A stretch of DNA of 56,267 nucleotides from positions 1-56,267 of the forward strand of contig JAEZAM010000097.1 of NCBI GenBank assembly GCA_023430465.1, read 5' to 3'. This DNA comes from Bacteroidota bacterium. Lineage in GTDB: Bacteria > Bacteroidota > Bacteroidia > Chitinophagales > Chitinophagaceae. The position numbers and the translations under genes are program-made. The notes below the pieces were generated by a model that saw nothing but the letters and a program-made list of their open reading frames with translations, was not told the origin of the DNA and did not search any database. Positions 1 to 8,314 of the stretch are shown here, one piece after another. Every line of letters starts with the position of its first letter. The stretch's first letter is position 1.

Positions 1-87
1 GCATTGCGGTGCAAGGATAGAAAGGATGCGAAGACGGGAGAAGGGGGATCTGGACAGATTGTGGGGGAGGGGGGATGAGTTGTGGGA

Positions 88-262
88 AACGTAAAACCCA
101 AAACGTAAAACTCAAAACGTAAAACCCAAAACTTAAAACTCAAAAATAAAAACTCAAAAGTCAAACGTCAAGACACAGAATGAAAACGGAGACCAGCTCA
201 ACTTAACCTTAACCTCAACCTCAACCTCAGCCTCAGCCTCAACCTCAGCCTCAGCCTCAACC
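88..262. repeat. Two adjacent low-complexity arrays after hxlR
   Basis: Positions 88-165 hold an imperfect array built on AAAACTCAAAACGT/AAAACCCAAAACGT. Positions 199-262 hold about ten hexamers of the form AACCTC/AGCCTC/AACCTT. Read in the sense of the reverse-strand hxlR gene, this is a G-rich (GGTTGA/GGCTGA)n tract followed by a T-rich tract. The hexamer array supplies the hxlR stop codon at 257-259. The same two motifs recur elsewhere in the window. No gene is visible in 1-256. Confidence 0.9.
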
Positions 263-640
263 TGCTTTCCGCTTCCGCATCGATTTCTTTACTTCTTCTT
301 TGTGCATTTTCCCCCATTTGCTCAATGCCTCCAACACATCGCCGAGGGTATCCGAATATCGTGTCAGTTCATATGCAACTACTACCGGTGTACTGGGTGT
401 AACGATCCGGCGGACGAAGCCATTCAGTTCAAGATCTTTCAATTCCTTGGACAGCACTTTGGCCGAAATCCCTTCGATCATGCGTTGCATTTCATTGAAT
501 CGCATACTGCCGTGTCCCAGTACAACTATGATCGGCAGTTTCCATTTGCCGGAAATTACGTAGAGGGCATCAGCCACCGAGTCAAGGGTTGCCTTACACA
601 CTTCCTTCGGTACCTGCGCGGGAAATTTAAGCTTTGCCAT
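257..640 (-). CDS. HxlR-family transcriptional regulator
   Basis: This 127-residue protein is a single winged-helix domain of the HxlR/MarR-like type. The segment SGKWKLPIIVVLGHGSMRFN (about residues 30-49) matches the family signature of a helix followed by the start of the DNA-binding core, and KVLSKELKDLELNGFVRR is the recognition helix and wing. One cysteine near residue 15 lies where many HxlR proteins carry a redox- or aldehyde-sensing cysteine. The gene is transcribed away from the yceI gene at 764, and two inverted repeats sit between them, so autoregulation and control of yceI are likely. The last codons and the stop merge into a hexamer repeat array. Confidence 0.9.
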   Translation of the reverse strand: MAKLKFPAQVPKEVCKATLDSVADALYVISGKWKLPIIVVLGHGSMRFNEMQRMIEGISAKVLSKELKDLELNGFVRRIVTPSTPVVVAYELTRYSDTLGDVLEALSKWGKMHKEEVKKSMRKRKAG

Positions 641-666
641 TTTGTTCGGAATCTAAGGTTACTGAA

Positions 667-726
667 AGGTAACTACTTACCTCAAGTATACTACTTACTT
701 TCTGTAAGCAAAGCTAGCTAGGTTTG
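667..726. promoter_or_regulatory. Divergent hxlR/yceI promoters with two palindromic operators
   Basis: A reverse-strand -7 box TAGCTTTG (709-716) faces hxlR and a forward -7 box TAGGTTTG (719-726) faces yceI; both match the Bacteroidota form TAnnTTTG. Just inside lie AGGTAA-CTAC-TTACCT (667-682) and CTTAC-TTTCT-GTAAG (694-708). These inverted repeats overlap the predicted hxlR transcript start and the upstream part of the yceI promoter, so a dimeric regulator, most simply HxlR itself, could control both genes. Confidence 0.65.
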
Positions 727-763
727 TGTTGTCAATTCATCAAAACACAAAAAATATTTCAAC

Positions 764-1312
764 ATGGAAACTATTAAATGGGGATTTGACCCCCTGCACA
801 GTGAACTCGAATTCAAAATAAGACATCTGATGATCAGTCATGTCAGCGGTTCTTTCAAAAGCTTTAAGATAGATCTTGAAACTCGGGGAGATGATTTTGA
901 AACTGCAAAAGTGCGGGCCGTCATAGACATTGCATCTATCGATACCAGGAACGAGCAACGTGATAACCACCTTAGGAACTCCGATTTTTTCGAGGCTGAC
1001 ACCTACCCGCAGATGATTTTTGAATCTACGGAAGTCGTAAAAGTGAGTGAACATGAATATACACTCCACGGTAATCTTCAATTGAAAGGGGTAACCAGGC
1101 CCGTCATCCTGGAAGTGGTCTACAGCGGTATTATCAGGGATCCGTTTGGTTCCAGACGCGGCGGGTTCACCGTCAGCGGGAAGATCAGGCGCTCTGACTT
1201 TGGGTTAAGCTATAACGCCGTACTCGAGACCGGGGGCGTCGCTCTTGGGGAGGAAGTAAAAATATCAGCAGAGCTGCAATTCATTCGTGAAGCAGCCGCC
1301 GTGCCGGCATAA
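764..1312 (+). CDS. YceI-family protein, cytoplasmic form
   Basis: The 182 residues match the YceI family, a lipocalin-like beta barrel that binds isoprenoids or other amphiphiles. Diagnostic segments are the start WGFDPLHSELEFKIRHLMIS, the DIASIDTRNEQRDNHL stretch with SDFFEADTYPQM after it, and LHGNLQLKGVTRPV. Unlike the second YceI at 12327 it has no signal peptide, so it should stay in the cytoplasm. It is divergent from an HxlR regulator that probably controls it, an arrangement consistent with a stress-inducible gene. Its stop codon runs directly into a G-rich hexamer repeat. The family is secure; the ligand is unknown. Confidence 0.88.
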   Translation: METIKWGFDPLHSELEFKIRHLMISHVSGSFKSFKIDLETRGDDFETAKVRAVIDIASIDTRNEQRDNHLRNSDFFEADTYPQMIFESTEVVKVSEHEYTLHGNLQLKGVTRPVILEVVYSGIIRDPFGSRRGGFTVSGKIRRSDFGLSYNAVLETGGVALGEEVKISAELQFIREAAAVPA

Positions 1313-1406
1313 GGTTGAGGTTGAGGCTGAGGGTTGGGTTCCACTTTGCGTCTTTGCCCGCTTGGCGTCCTGTCGTGAAATTTCTCAACCTCAGCCTCAA
1401 CTCAAA
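1313..1406. repeat. Inverted hexamer repeats directly after the yceI stop
   Basis: A G-rich tract of GGTTGA/GGCTGA units (1313-1340) starts at the first base after the yceI stop. A near-complementary C-rich copy lies at 1383-1406, so the pair can fold into a long hairpin. The loop contains a TTTGCGTCTTTGC motif of a type common in Bacteroidota intergenic DNA. Confidence 0.8.
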
Positions 1407-1431
1407 CTAAGATAAAAAATAAGTCTATTAA

Positions 1432-1462
1432 TTTGGTAGACTAATAAATTCGCCTATGTTTG
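1432..1462 (+). promoter_or_regulatory. Bacteroidota-type promoter of the TonB receptor gene
   Basis: TTTG (1432-1435) and TATGTTTG (1455-1462) are separated by 19 bases, an excellent match to the -33/-7 consensus TTTG-N19-TAnnTTTG. The predicted leader before the start codon is about 130 bases. Confidence 0.75.
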
Positions 1463-1600
1463 CAGCAAATAAACCAAACACGGCATGTCTCCAAACCAAT
1501 TCCGCATTCACCGATGTTGTACAGGTAAGTCATAGAAGAAAAAATTTTACCTAATTAGTCCATAGAATTAGTAGAATAATATGGATGCCAAATCAACACA

Positions 1601-4150
1601 GTGAAACGTATAATTATTTTAGCAGCGACTTTACTGCCTCTCATCTCCTTTGCGCAATTGACCGGCCGGGTAGTCAATGACAACAACAATCCCGTGCCCT
1701 TCGCGACAGTTGCCGTAAAGTCCACCGCAACGGCGACCAATGCGGATTCTACCGGGCGCTTTTCTTTTACAGGCAATGAAGCTTATCCCTATACACTTGT
1801 GGTGACAGCCGCCGGCTACTCGCCTCAGGAGCGTGTCATCCGCAACGCCAATACCCAGCATGTTCTGATCCAGTTACAGGCTCTCTTTCAACGGGATACC
1901 ATTATCATCACTTCCCGCCGCCGGCGCGAGGTATTACAGGATGTGCCCATTCCTGTATCAGTCGTTACCGGCTCACAGGTGGAAGATGCGGGTGCATTCA
2001 ACGTGAACCGGGTCAAGGAGTTCGTTCCATCCGTTCAGTTATATACATCCAATCCCCGTAACACGGGCATCAACATTCGTGGATTGGGTTCTCCATTCGG
2101 ATTGACCAACGACGGTCTTGATCCAGGCGTGGGTTTCTATGTTGACGGTGTATACTATGCCCGGCCCGCGGCGGCAACATTCGACTTCATCGATGTAGAA
2201 CGGATTGAGGTATTAAGAGGCCCTCAGGGCACCCTCTTCGGAAAAAACACCACTTCTGGCGCCTTCAATATAACCACGCGGAAGCCAAGTTTTCCTACAG
2301 GTGCAAATTTTGAAGTGAGTTATGGAAACTTTGGTTACATCCAGGCCAGGAGTTCCGTGACCGGCGCACTGAGCCGTAAGATAGCAGCGCGGTTGTCGTT
2401 CTCCGGTACACAGCGCGACGGCCTGGTGGCGAACGTACGAACCGGGAAGTATACAAATGATATCAACAACCTTGGCTTTCGTGGCCAGCTATTGTACAAG
2501 CCATCGGACAACACATCGATTACATTTGCGGCAGACGCTTCGCGGCAGCGTCCCGACGGGTATGCACAGGTCGTTGCCGGCGTGGTAACGACGAAGCGCC
2601 CGGCGTATCGCCAGTTCAATGCGATCATTGCCGACCTCAATTATTCACTGCCAAGCCTCAACGCATTCGACAGAAAGATAGATCATGATACCCCCTGGAA
2701 TTCCGGGAATGAACTGGGTGGCGCATCGCTTAATGTGGAGGCCAAGCTTGGCCCCGGTGTGCTGACATCTACAACCGCCTGGAGATACTGGAACTGGGAT
2801 CCATCCAATGACCGTGATTTCACGGGCCTGCAGGCACTGGCGAAATCACAAAACCCGGCAAAACACCGCAACTGGTCACAGGAAGTGCGTTATGCCGGTG
2901 AATTTTCCTCGAGGCTCAGCGGCGTCATCGGTCTGTTCTTCATCGACCAGGAAGTTAAGATCAACGGCACGGAAGAATCGGGATCAGCGCAATGGCGCTT
3001 CTCGCAAAGTTCCACCAGTGATCTCTGGAAAACGCCCGGTCTGTTCGAAGGATATGGTATTTACACCAAAGCATCTATCAAATCAAAAAGTGCAGCCGCT
3101 TTCACCAACATCGATTGGGAAATCGCTCCGGGCTTGCATGTTCTGCCCGGACTGCGATTCAACTATGATGAGAAAGATGTCAATTATGATCGCGTGGCCG
3201 CAGGCGGGCTTCAGACAACCGATCCGGCATTGCTCGCACTGAAGAACAGTGTATATAGCAGCCAGTCTTATGTGGCTGATGCGGATGAAACCAACCTCAC
3301 TTATCAATTGACACTGGCGTACCGGATCAACAAACGCGTGAACATTTTCGCAACACATTCTACCAGTTTCAAACCGGTGGGTGTAAATGTTGCAGGATTA
3401 CCAACAGTGAATGGTGCGCCGGCAACCGAGCTCGCCGTGATCAGGCCGGAAGATGTGAAGCACTATGAACTGGGAATCAAGTCGACTCCAATCGACAACT
3501 TCACGCTGAATGCAACGATACACAACACGGACATCAGTAATTACCAGACGAATGTGCAGTCACCTGAACTTGGGGTGAATCGCGGATACATCGCCAATGC
3601 CGAAAAGGTGAGGGTGAGGGGCGCGGAGGTGGATGCGAACTTCCGAGCGAAGAAACATTTTGCATTCTATGGAGCACTTGCTTACACCGAAGCAGAATAC
3701 CTGCGTTTCCCCAATGCACCACTGCCCCTGGAAGAAACTGGCGCTACAGATAATGGTGTGCAGGTTGCTTTTAAGGATATTTCCAAAGGCTCATTGCCAG
3801 GCATCTCCAAATGGGCAGGCACGCTAGGCGGCGAGTTCAATACTCCAGCAGCATTCTTTGGTAAAGCAGGTTCGTTTTTTATTGCCCTTGATGGTTACCA
3901 CCGCTCTTCATTCTCTTCCAGTCCTTCACCGTCCGCTTACCTGAATATAGATGGTTATACACTGGTGAACAGCCGGACCGGTTTCCGGACCAATGACGGG
4001 CTGTCGGCGTTTGTCTGGGTACGCAATCTCTTCGATAAGGATTACTATGAACAACTGCTGCCTGCGGGCGGCAATGCCGGCCACTATGCGGGCGTTCTGG
4101 GTGATCAGCGAACTTACGGGATCACGTTGCGCTATAATTTCAGAGACTAA
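1601..4150 (+). CDS. TonB-dependent outer-membrane receptor
   Basis: The 849 residues begin with a signal peptide ending LLPLISFAQ, followed by a carboxypeptidase-regulatory-like beta domain (about 20-95), a plug domain (about 110-230, with VERIEVLRGPQGTLFGKNTT) and a 22-strand barrel ending in the aromatic-rich YGITLRYNFRD. Plug and barrel resemble siderophore or vitamin receptors more than SusC, and no SusD-like lipoprotein follows. The substrate cannot be read from sequence. Translation starts at a GTG; the nearby ATG at 1581 is closed by a stop after seven codons. The gene is monocistronic, with a promoter upstream and a strong terminator downstream. Confidence 0.9.
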   Translation: MKRIIILAATLLPLISFAQLTGRVVNDNNNPVPFATVAVKSTATATNADSTGRFSFTGNEAYPYTLVVTAAGYSPQERVIRNANTQHVLIQLQALFQRDTIIITSRRRREVLQDVPIPVSVVTGSQVEDAGAFNVNRVKEFVPSVQLYTSNPRNTGINIRGLGSPFGLTNDGLDPGVGFYVDGVYYARPAAATFDFIDVERIEVLRGPQGTLFGKNTTSGAFNITTRKPSFPTGANFEVSYGNFGYIQARSSVTGALSRKIAARLSFSGTQRDGLVANVRTGKYTNDINNLGFRGQLLYKPSDNTSITFAADASRQRPDGYAQVVAGVVTTKRPAYRQFNAIIADLNYSLPSLNAFDRKIDHDTPWNSGNELGGASLNVEAKLGPGVLTSTTAWRYWNWDPSNDRDFTGLQALAKSQNPAKHRNWSQEVRYAGEFSSRLSGVIGLFFIDQEVKINGTEESGSAQWRFSQSSTSDLWKTPGLFEGYGIYTKASIKSKSAAAFTNIDWEIAPGLHVLPGLRFNYDEKDVNYDRVAAGGLQTTDPALLALKNSVYSSQSYVADADETNLTYQLTLAYRINKRVNIFATHSTSFKPVGVNVAGLPTVNGAPATELAVIRPEDVKHYELGIKSTPIDNFTLNATIHNTDISNYQTNVQSPELGVNRGYIANAEKVRVRGAEVDANFRAKKHFAFYGALAYTEAEYLRFPNAPLPLEETGATDNGVQVAFKDISKGSLPGISKWAGTLGGEFNTPAAFFGKAGSFFIALDGYHRSSFSSSPSPSAYLNIDGYTLVNSRTGFRTNDGLSAFVWVRNLFDKDYYEQLLPAGGNAGHYAGVLGDQRTYGITLRYNFRD

Positions 4151-4171
4151 CTCAACTCCTATAAATGAGTG

Positions 4172-4196
4172 GGGCCCGCGAGGGGCCCTTTTTTTT
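4172..4196 (+). terminator. Rho-independent terminator after the TonB receptor
   Basis: A GGGCCC-GCGAG-GGGCCC hairpin (4172-4188) is followed by eight Ts. It isolates the receptor from the arsR operon. Confidence 0.9.
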
Positions 4197-4208
4197 GAAA
4201 AAAAAATT

Positions 4209-4254
4209 ATGCAGCTATATGGCTGCGCATTATATTTGCAGTCAAATGGCTGCA
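4209..4254 (+). promoter_or_regulatory. arsR-operon promoter flanked by two operators
   Basis: The -7 box TATATTTG (4231-4238) lies between two inverted repeats, GCAGC-N6-GCTGC (4211-4226) and TGCAG-N8-CTGCA (4237-4254). The second ends two bases before the start codon of the regulator. This is the usual layout for autorepression by an ArsR-family dimer that blocks RNA polymerase. Confidence 0.75.
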
Positions 4255-4256
4255 TA

Positions 4257-4580
4257 ATGGATTTACGAAGAGATGTTTTCCAGGCGATCGCGGATCCTAC
4301 AAGACGTGCGATCCTTTCGCTTGTTGCTGTACACGCCATGACACCTGGCGCTATTGCTGCGCACTTCGACTCATCGCGGCAAACGATCTCCAGGCATATC
4401 CAGGTATTGACGGAATGTGAACTGCTCAGGCAGGAACAACAGGGTCGTGAGATCCATTATAATCTAAACCCCGCCAGGATGAAAGAAATCGCTGACTTCA
4501 TAGAACCATTCCGGAAAATGTGGGATGATCGCTTCAATAAGCTTGAGGCCATCATGAAAACTCGTAAAGCAAAAAAATGA
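4257..4580 (+). CDS. ArsR-family autorepressor (SdpR-like)
   Basis: The 107-residue protein is a compact winged helix: RRDVFQAIADPTRRAILSLV at the start is the family hallmark, and SSRQTISRHIQVLTECELL is the recognition helix. No metal-binding CxC motif is present, so this is not an arsenic sensor. It resembles the ArsR regulators paired with SRPBCC proteins, which respond to small organic ligands or act as plain autorepressors. The start at 4257 was chosen because the promoter and operators lie immediately upstream; the frame stays open further upstream, but that part overlaps the receptor gene. It leads a three-gene operon. Confidence 0.88.
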   Translation: MDLRRDVFQAIADPTRRAILSLVAVHAMTPGAIAAHFDSSRQTISRHIQVLTECELLRQEQQGREIHYNLNPARMKEIADFIEPFRKMWDDRFNKLEAIMKTRKAKK

Positions 4581-4584
4581 TATT

Positions 4585-5046
4585 ATGGAATTAAAAACCA
4601 GGGTTGATGCGCCGGCAGGGCGCCAGGAAATGATCATTACAAGGGAATTTGAGCTTCCTGTAGATCTGCTCTTCCAGGCCTACACTGATCCGGAGATCGT
4701 CGCTCAATGGATGAGTACCAAAGTGATCAGGCTGGATAATCGCGCTCATGGCAGTTGGAAATTTGAGACTTCCGATCCCTCTGGTAATGTGGTGTTCAGT
4801 GCCAATGGCGCCATCCACAGCATCATTGAAAACGAACAGATCATACGCACCTTTGAGATGGAGAATACCGGTTTCCCCGTGCAACTTGAATTTCTGCATT
4901 TCCACGCCCTGACGGAAGAAAGCTCGAAACTTACGATGCATGTTATCTATAAATCTGTTGCCGACCGCGATAACATATTGAAGATGCCATTTGCCAGGGG
5001 GATCAGCATGGCGCATGACAGGCTGCAGTCAATTCTTAAACCCTAA
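4585..5046 (+). CDS. SRPBCC (AHSA1-like) domain protein
   Basis: The 153-residue protein has the START/Bet v 1-like fold seen in AHSA1 proteins: the opening strand ITREFELPVDLLFQAYTDPE, the motif AQWMS, and the closing helix MAHDRLQSILK. These proteins bind a hydrophobic ligand in a deep pocket, and many sit beside an ArsR regulator as here. It starts four bases after the arsR stop and is followed ten bases later by a DoxX-like gene. Ligand and catalytic role are unknown. Confidence 0.88.
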   Translation: MELKTRVDAPAGRQEMIITREFELPVDLLFQAYTDPEIVAQWMSTKVIRLDNRAHGSWKFETSDPSGNVVFSANGAIHSIIENEQIIRTFEMENTGFPVQLEFLHFHALTEESSKLTMHVIYKSVADRDNILKMPFARGISMAHDRLQSILKP

Positions 5047-5055
5047 TAATAGGAT

Positions 5056-5469
5056 ATGTCAAAGCGAAAACGCATTTTTTACTGGATCGCCACCTTATGG
5101 CTGGCACTTGGTATGATTTCTACGGGACTCGTTCAGTTGACAGGTAACTATGCTGAAATGAAGTTCATCAATGCACTTGGGTATCCTGCATATTTTATTA
5201 CTTTTCTCGGGGCCTGTAAGTTGTTGGGTGTCCTGGCAATCCTGCTACCTGGGTATGTGTTGGTAAAAGAATGGGCCTATGCCGGATTCGTTTTCATGAT
5301 GACGGGCGCCATCTTTTCTCATTTTGCCAGTGGCAGCAGCCTGGCCGACACATTGCCATCTGTGTTGCTGCTGATATTAAGTGTGGTGTCATACGCGCTG
5401 CGGCCGCCGGGCAGGAAGCTTATCCTCGCAAGGGACGCCGCCGTATCGGCTATCAGCATCAGACGCTGA
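5056..5469 (+). CDS. DoxX-like membrane protein
   Basis: The 137-residue protein has four predicted membrane segments: about 8-28, 44-66, 74-92 and 97-117. The start FYWIATLWLALGMISTG, with GACKLLGVLAIL and FSHFASG, is typical of the small DoxX-like family. Function is unsettled; relatives are linked to redox or thiol stress. Third gene of the ArsR-controlled operon, so it is probably induced together with the SRPBCC protein. Confidence 0.85.
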   Translation: MSKRKRIFYWIATLWLALGMISTGLVQLTGNYAEMKFINALGYPAYFITFLGACKLLGVLAILLPGYVLVKEWAYAGFVFMMTGAIFSHFASGSSLADTLPSVLLLILSVVSYALRPPGRKLILARDAAVSAISIRR

Positions 5470-5531
5470 TCGCTGGATTCTCTTTTTTCGTATTCAAATA
5501 ATGGGTTTATTTTACTTCAAATCTTCGACTC

Positions 5532-6107
5532 ATGCCTAAAGCAAAAAAAGTATCCGGGGCCGGGCCTACGCTTGATACGGCCGCATTATTGAAGACACTG
5601 AAAGGCCGGTTCGAGAAACATGAAAGCCGCCACAAAGGCATTAAGTGGCCGGATGTGGAGAAAAAACTTGCTGCTTCACCTTCCAGCCTTGCTGCGCTGA
5701 ATGAGATGGAGGCATCGGGCGGTGAGCCCGATGTAGTTGGCTATGATAAAAAATCAGATAAGTACATTTTCTTTGATTGTTCTCCCGAAACCCCCTCTGG
5801 CCGGCGCAGTATCTGCTATGACCGGGAGGGCCTGGAATCCCGCAAGGAGCATCGTCCCGACAACAGCGCAATTGATATGGCCATTGAAATGGGTATACAG
5901 TTGTTGACTGAAGAGGAGTACATGCACCTCCAATCCCTGGGCGAGTTTGATTTGAAAACCTCGAGCTGGCTCATGACCCCGGCGTCTGTGCGGAAAGCGG
6001 GAGGATCGATCTTCGGTGACCGTCGATATGGACGCGTATTTATTTACCACAATGGTGCACAATCCTACTATGCAGTACGCGGTTTCCGTGGTTCCCTGCG
6101 CGTATAG
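5532..6107 (+). CDS. DUF4256 domain protein
   Basis: The 191-residue protein matches the DUF4256 family from end to end: LLKTLKGRFEKHESRHKGI near the start, FFDCSPETPSGRRSICYDRE in the middle, and the C-terminal FGDRRYGRVFIYHNGAQSYY. No signal or membrane segment is present. The function is unknown; family members often sit with DoxX, SRPBCC or glyoxalase-like genes, as here. It lies 62 bases after the DoxX gene and converges on an AraC regulator ten bases beyond. Confidence 0.85.
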   Translation: MPKAKKVSGAGPTLDTAALLKTLKGRFEKHESRHKGIKWPDVEKKLAASPSSLAALNEMEASGGEPDVVGYDKKSDKYIFFDCSPETPSGRRSICYDREGLESRKEHRPDNSAIDMAIEMGIQLLTEEEYMHLQSLGEFDLKTSSWLMTPASVRKAGGSIFGDRRYGRVFIYHNGAQSYYAVRGFRGSLRV

Positions 6108-6117
6108 CAACCCGCTT

Positions 6118-6978
6118 TTAGACTGCCTGCCGCAGGTATTTTGTACGAAAACCGGATGGAGATTCACCTGTATTGACAAGGAACATCCGGCTGAAATATG
6201 CAGGGTCCTCGTAGCCGAGTTCAAATGCTATCTCCTTTGCCGTCATGGTGGTGTGCACCAGTAGCCGTTTTGCCTCCAGCACAATCCTGTTTTTTATTAC
6301 CTCATTCGGTTGTGGCAGCTTCATCCTTTTGAATTTATGCGTGATGGTTTTAGACGCCATAAACAAAAGATCAGCATAGTCGGCCACGGTATGTTTCTGC
6401 TTATAGTGCAAGTCAACCAGTGTGGTGAATTTCCGGAAAAACTCTGTTTCCGTATGATGCACAGTCGCCTCTTTTTCCAGGTGTTGTTTTTTCCATATCC
6501 GCGTAGACCGGATCAGCAGTTGCTTGAGGTATGTCCGGATCATTTCTTCCCGCGAGGTCTCTTCCAGTTCAAACTCATTCTCCATCTCCGAAAATAGATG
6601 ATCAAAGTATCCGGCCTCGGCCTCTTTCAACTCTACCACCGGCATGTTATGGATATTGTTAAAAAGGATCCCATCGCAGGCAACTTCGGCATCGTGTATC
6701 TGGATGCAATAGAAGTCGCGGTTGTAATAAAGGAGGTAAGATTCTTCATTGCATAAGCTGTCGATGCCGAGAAACTGGTTAGGACTGATGAAAAGCAGGG
6801 TTGGTCGCTTTGTTTTATAGGTGCGGAAATCAACGCGGATCGTACACCCTTTGGGAATGAACATCACCTTTATAAAATCCTGGTAGGTCTCTGTATTTAC
6901 CCCGGCCAGGTTGTCGGCTGAAATTTTCAGAAGCCCGATCGTTTTCAGATCCTGGTGAAATAGATGTTGGGTCGTCAT
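6118..6978 (-). CDS. AraC-family transcriptional regulator
   Basis: The 286-residue protein has a cupin-like sensor part (about 20-150) and a C-terminal double helix-turn-helix. The DNA-binding half includes HTVADYADLLFMASKTITHKF and the second HTH AKEIAFELGYEDPAYFSRMF, followed by the usual GESPSGFR. The inducer is unknown. The gene lies downstream of an exported hydrolase on the same strand but is separated from it by a terminator hairpin, so it is probably transcribed alone. Confidence 0.9.
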   Translation of the reverse strand: MTTQHLFHQDLKTIGLLKISADNLAGVNTETYQDFIKVMFIPKGCTIRVDFRTYKTKRPTLLFISPNQFLGIDSLCNEESYLLYYNRDFYCIQIHDAEVACDGILFNNIHNMPVVELKEAEAGYFDHLFSEMENEFELEETSREEMIRTYLKQLLIRSTRIWKKQHLEKEATVHHTETEFFRKFTTLVDLHYKQKHTVADYADLLFMASKTITHKFKRMKLPQPNEVIKNRIVLEAKRLLVHTTMTAKEIAFELGYEDPAYFSRMFLVNTGESPSGFRTKYLRQAV

Positions 6979-7014
6979 GTTATTTCAAACTTAATGGTTT
7001 CGCGGAAGTGATTG

Positions 7015-7057
7015 AAAAAAAGATGTACAAAGCTTCGGCAAGGAGGCTTTGTACATC
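7015..7057 (-). terminator. Terminator after the hydrolase gene
   Basis: A perfect 12-bp stem (7022-7033 with 7046-7057, GATGTACAAAGC and its complement) is followed on the reverse strand by seven Ts (7015-7021). It ends the hydrolase transcript before the araC-type gene. Confidence 0.88.
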
Positions 7058-7076
7058 GGAATATCATTCTTGCGAT

Positions 7077-7979
7077 TTAGTTCTTTGCAAATTTTTCGAG
7101 CTCAGTGTTGAATTTCTCTGCTTCCTCGAAGAAGAGCGCATGACCGCTGTTCTCAAATTTTATAATGAATGAGTTGCGGATGCCTTTGTTCAACTGTTCG
7201 GCGAAGGAGAAATCGCACAATTTATCCTGTGTCCCATGGAAAATGGCTACCGGCACATTGATCTTGTGAAGCACTGGTCGCAGATCGAGGTCTTTCAGAG
7301 CGATAATAGCTTTGGTGATCGCATAGGGGGAAGCTTCCAGGTTGATATTCTCCAGCCATTTCTCGACATTCTTCGATATACCCCCCTCTTTTGCCGGAAA
7401 TCCTGCGCCAAATCCTGCGATCATATCCTGCCTGTTCGTGCGGCTCTGTTGGATGAGGTTATCAAGATCGGCAGCAGGTACGCCGAATGGATAGTCATCC
7501 CGTTGCTGCCAGGAAGGTGCGGCCGCGGCAAACAATGCGAGCTTACTTACGTGTGCACTGTTATATTTTGTTATATAATGTATCACAACGGCACCTCCCA
7601 TGGAGAATCCCCCCAATACAGCTTTTTCAATCCTGAGTTTTTCGAGCACAACCTTGATGTCATCTGAGAATACATCGAAGTCGTAACGGCTATACGGCTT
7701 ATCGGATTTGCCAAAGCCACGCAGCGTGATCCCGATCACTCTGAATCCGCGATCAGCGAGATACTGGTACTGGTATTCATACATCGCATCACTGAGGGGC
7801 CAGCCGTGGATCAGTACAATTGGTTGCCCTTCCCCGAGGTCGGTAACGTGCAGTTTTACGTTTTTTTCCACTTCAATGAATTCCTCCCGTCCGGCGCCGG
7901 CTGGTATTCTTTTCCCCTGGGCGAAGGCTGTAAGGCCGGTAGTGGCAGTTAAAGCGAGTGCGATGAGTGTCTGTTTCAT
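7077..7979 (-). CDS. Exported alpha/beta hydrolase
   Basis: The 300-residue protein starts with a Sec signal peptide (about residues 1-20, ending TGLTAFAQ). The alpha/beta-hydrolase core follows: oxyanion-loop motif HGWPLSD near 58, nucleophile elbow GFSMGG with Ser126, Asp252 in FHGTQDKLC and His280 in NSGHALFF. Overall it most resembles the non-haem chloroperoxidase/arylesterase branch. The periplasmic location is unusual for that branch. The substrate is not predictable. A near-consensus -7 box (CATCTTTG on the reverse strand, about 8026-8033) lies upstream. Confidence 0.88.
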   Translation of the reverse strand: MKQTLIALALTATTGLTAFAQGKRIPAGAGREEFIEVEKNVKLHVTDLGEGQPIVLIHGWPLSDAMYEYQYQYLADRGFRVIGITLRGFGKSDKPYSRYDFDVFSDDIKVVLEKLRIEKAVLGGFSMGGAVVIHYITKYNSAHVSKLALFAAAAPSWQQRDDYPFGVPAADLDNLIQQSRTNRQDMIAGFGAGFPAKEGGISKNVEKWLENINLEASPYAITKAIIALKDLDLRPVLHKINVPVAIFHGTQDKLCDFSFAEQLNKGIRNSFIIKFENSGHALFFEEAEKFNTELEKFAKN

Positions 7980-8314
7980 GATTTCTTATTTTTTAAAGTT
8001 GTTATTGTTTCAGCGATTTGACACAGCAAAGATGCACCGCTATTAGCCCCGGGGGAATGGACAAAAGGCAGCACGTATTGTACATTCTTCCCTAACGGGT
8101 ATATACAAATCGTCCTCGCCAGGTACGAAACCTATGAAGACGGAAAAACAGAGGCAGGGGTACATTGCCGTATGTCGGGGTTCGTCCTACCGTGATGAAG
8201 ATCAGGCGGAGTTGGCAGTAGCCCAGCTGGTCTGCTCAACAAAGCAGATCAGGGCTTTTGAACAAAGCCTGGCGAAAAAGGCTGCTTTAGTTTTGATTCA
8301 CAACAAACATTATC
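7980..8314. other. Divergent intergenic region with promoters only
   Basis: These 335 bases separate the divergent hydrolase and SDR genes. A -7 box TAGTTTTG (8288-8295) serves the SDR gene and a weaker one serves the hydrolase. A short open frame at 8134-8370 runs into the SDR gene and has no recognisable protein features, so no gene is called. Confidence 0.6.

Noticed and set aside
88..262. CRISPR array
   Set aside because: Units are 6-14 bases and contiguous, without unique spacers of uniform length, and no cas gene is present.
4257..4580. Arsenic or metal sensor function for the ArsR protein
   Set aside because: No CxC or other clustered cysteine/histidine metal site is present, and no arsenic-resistance gene is nearby.
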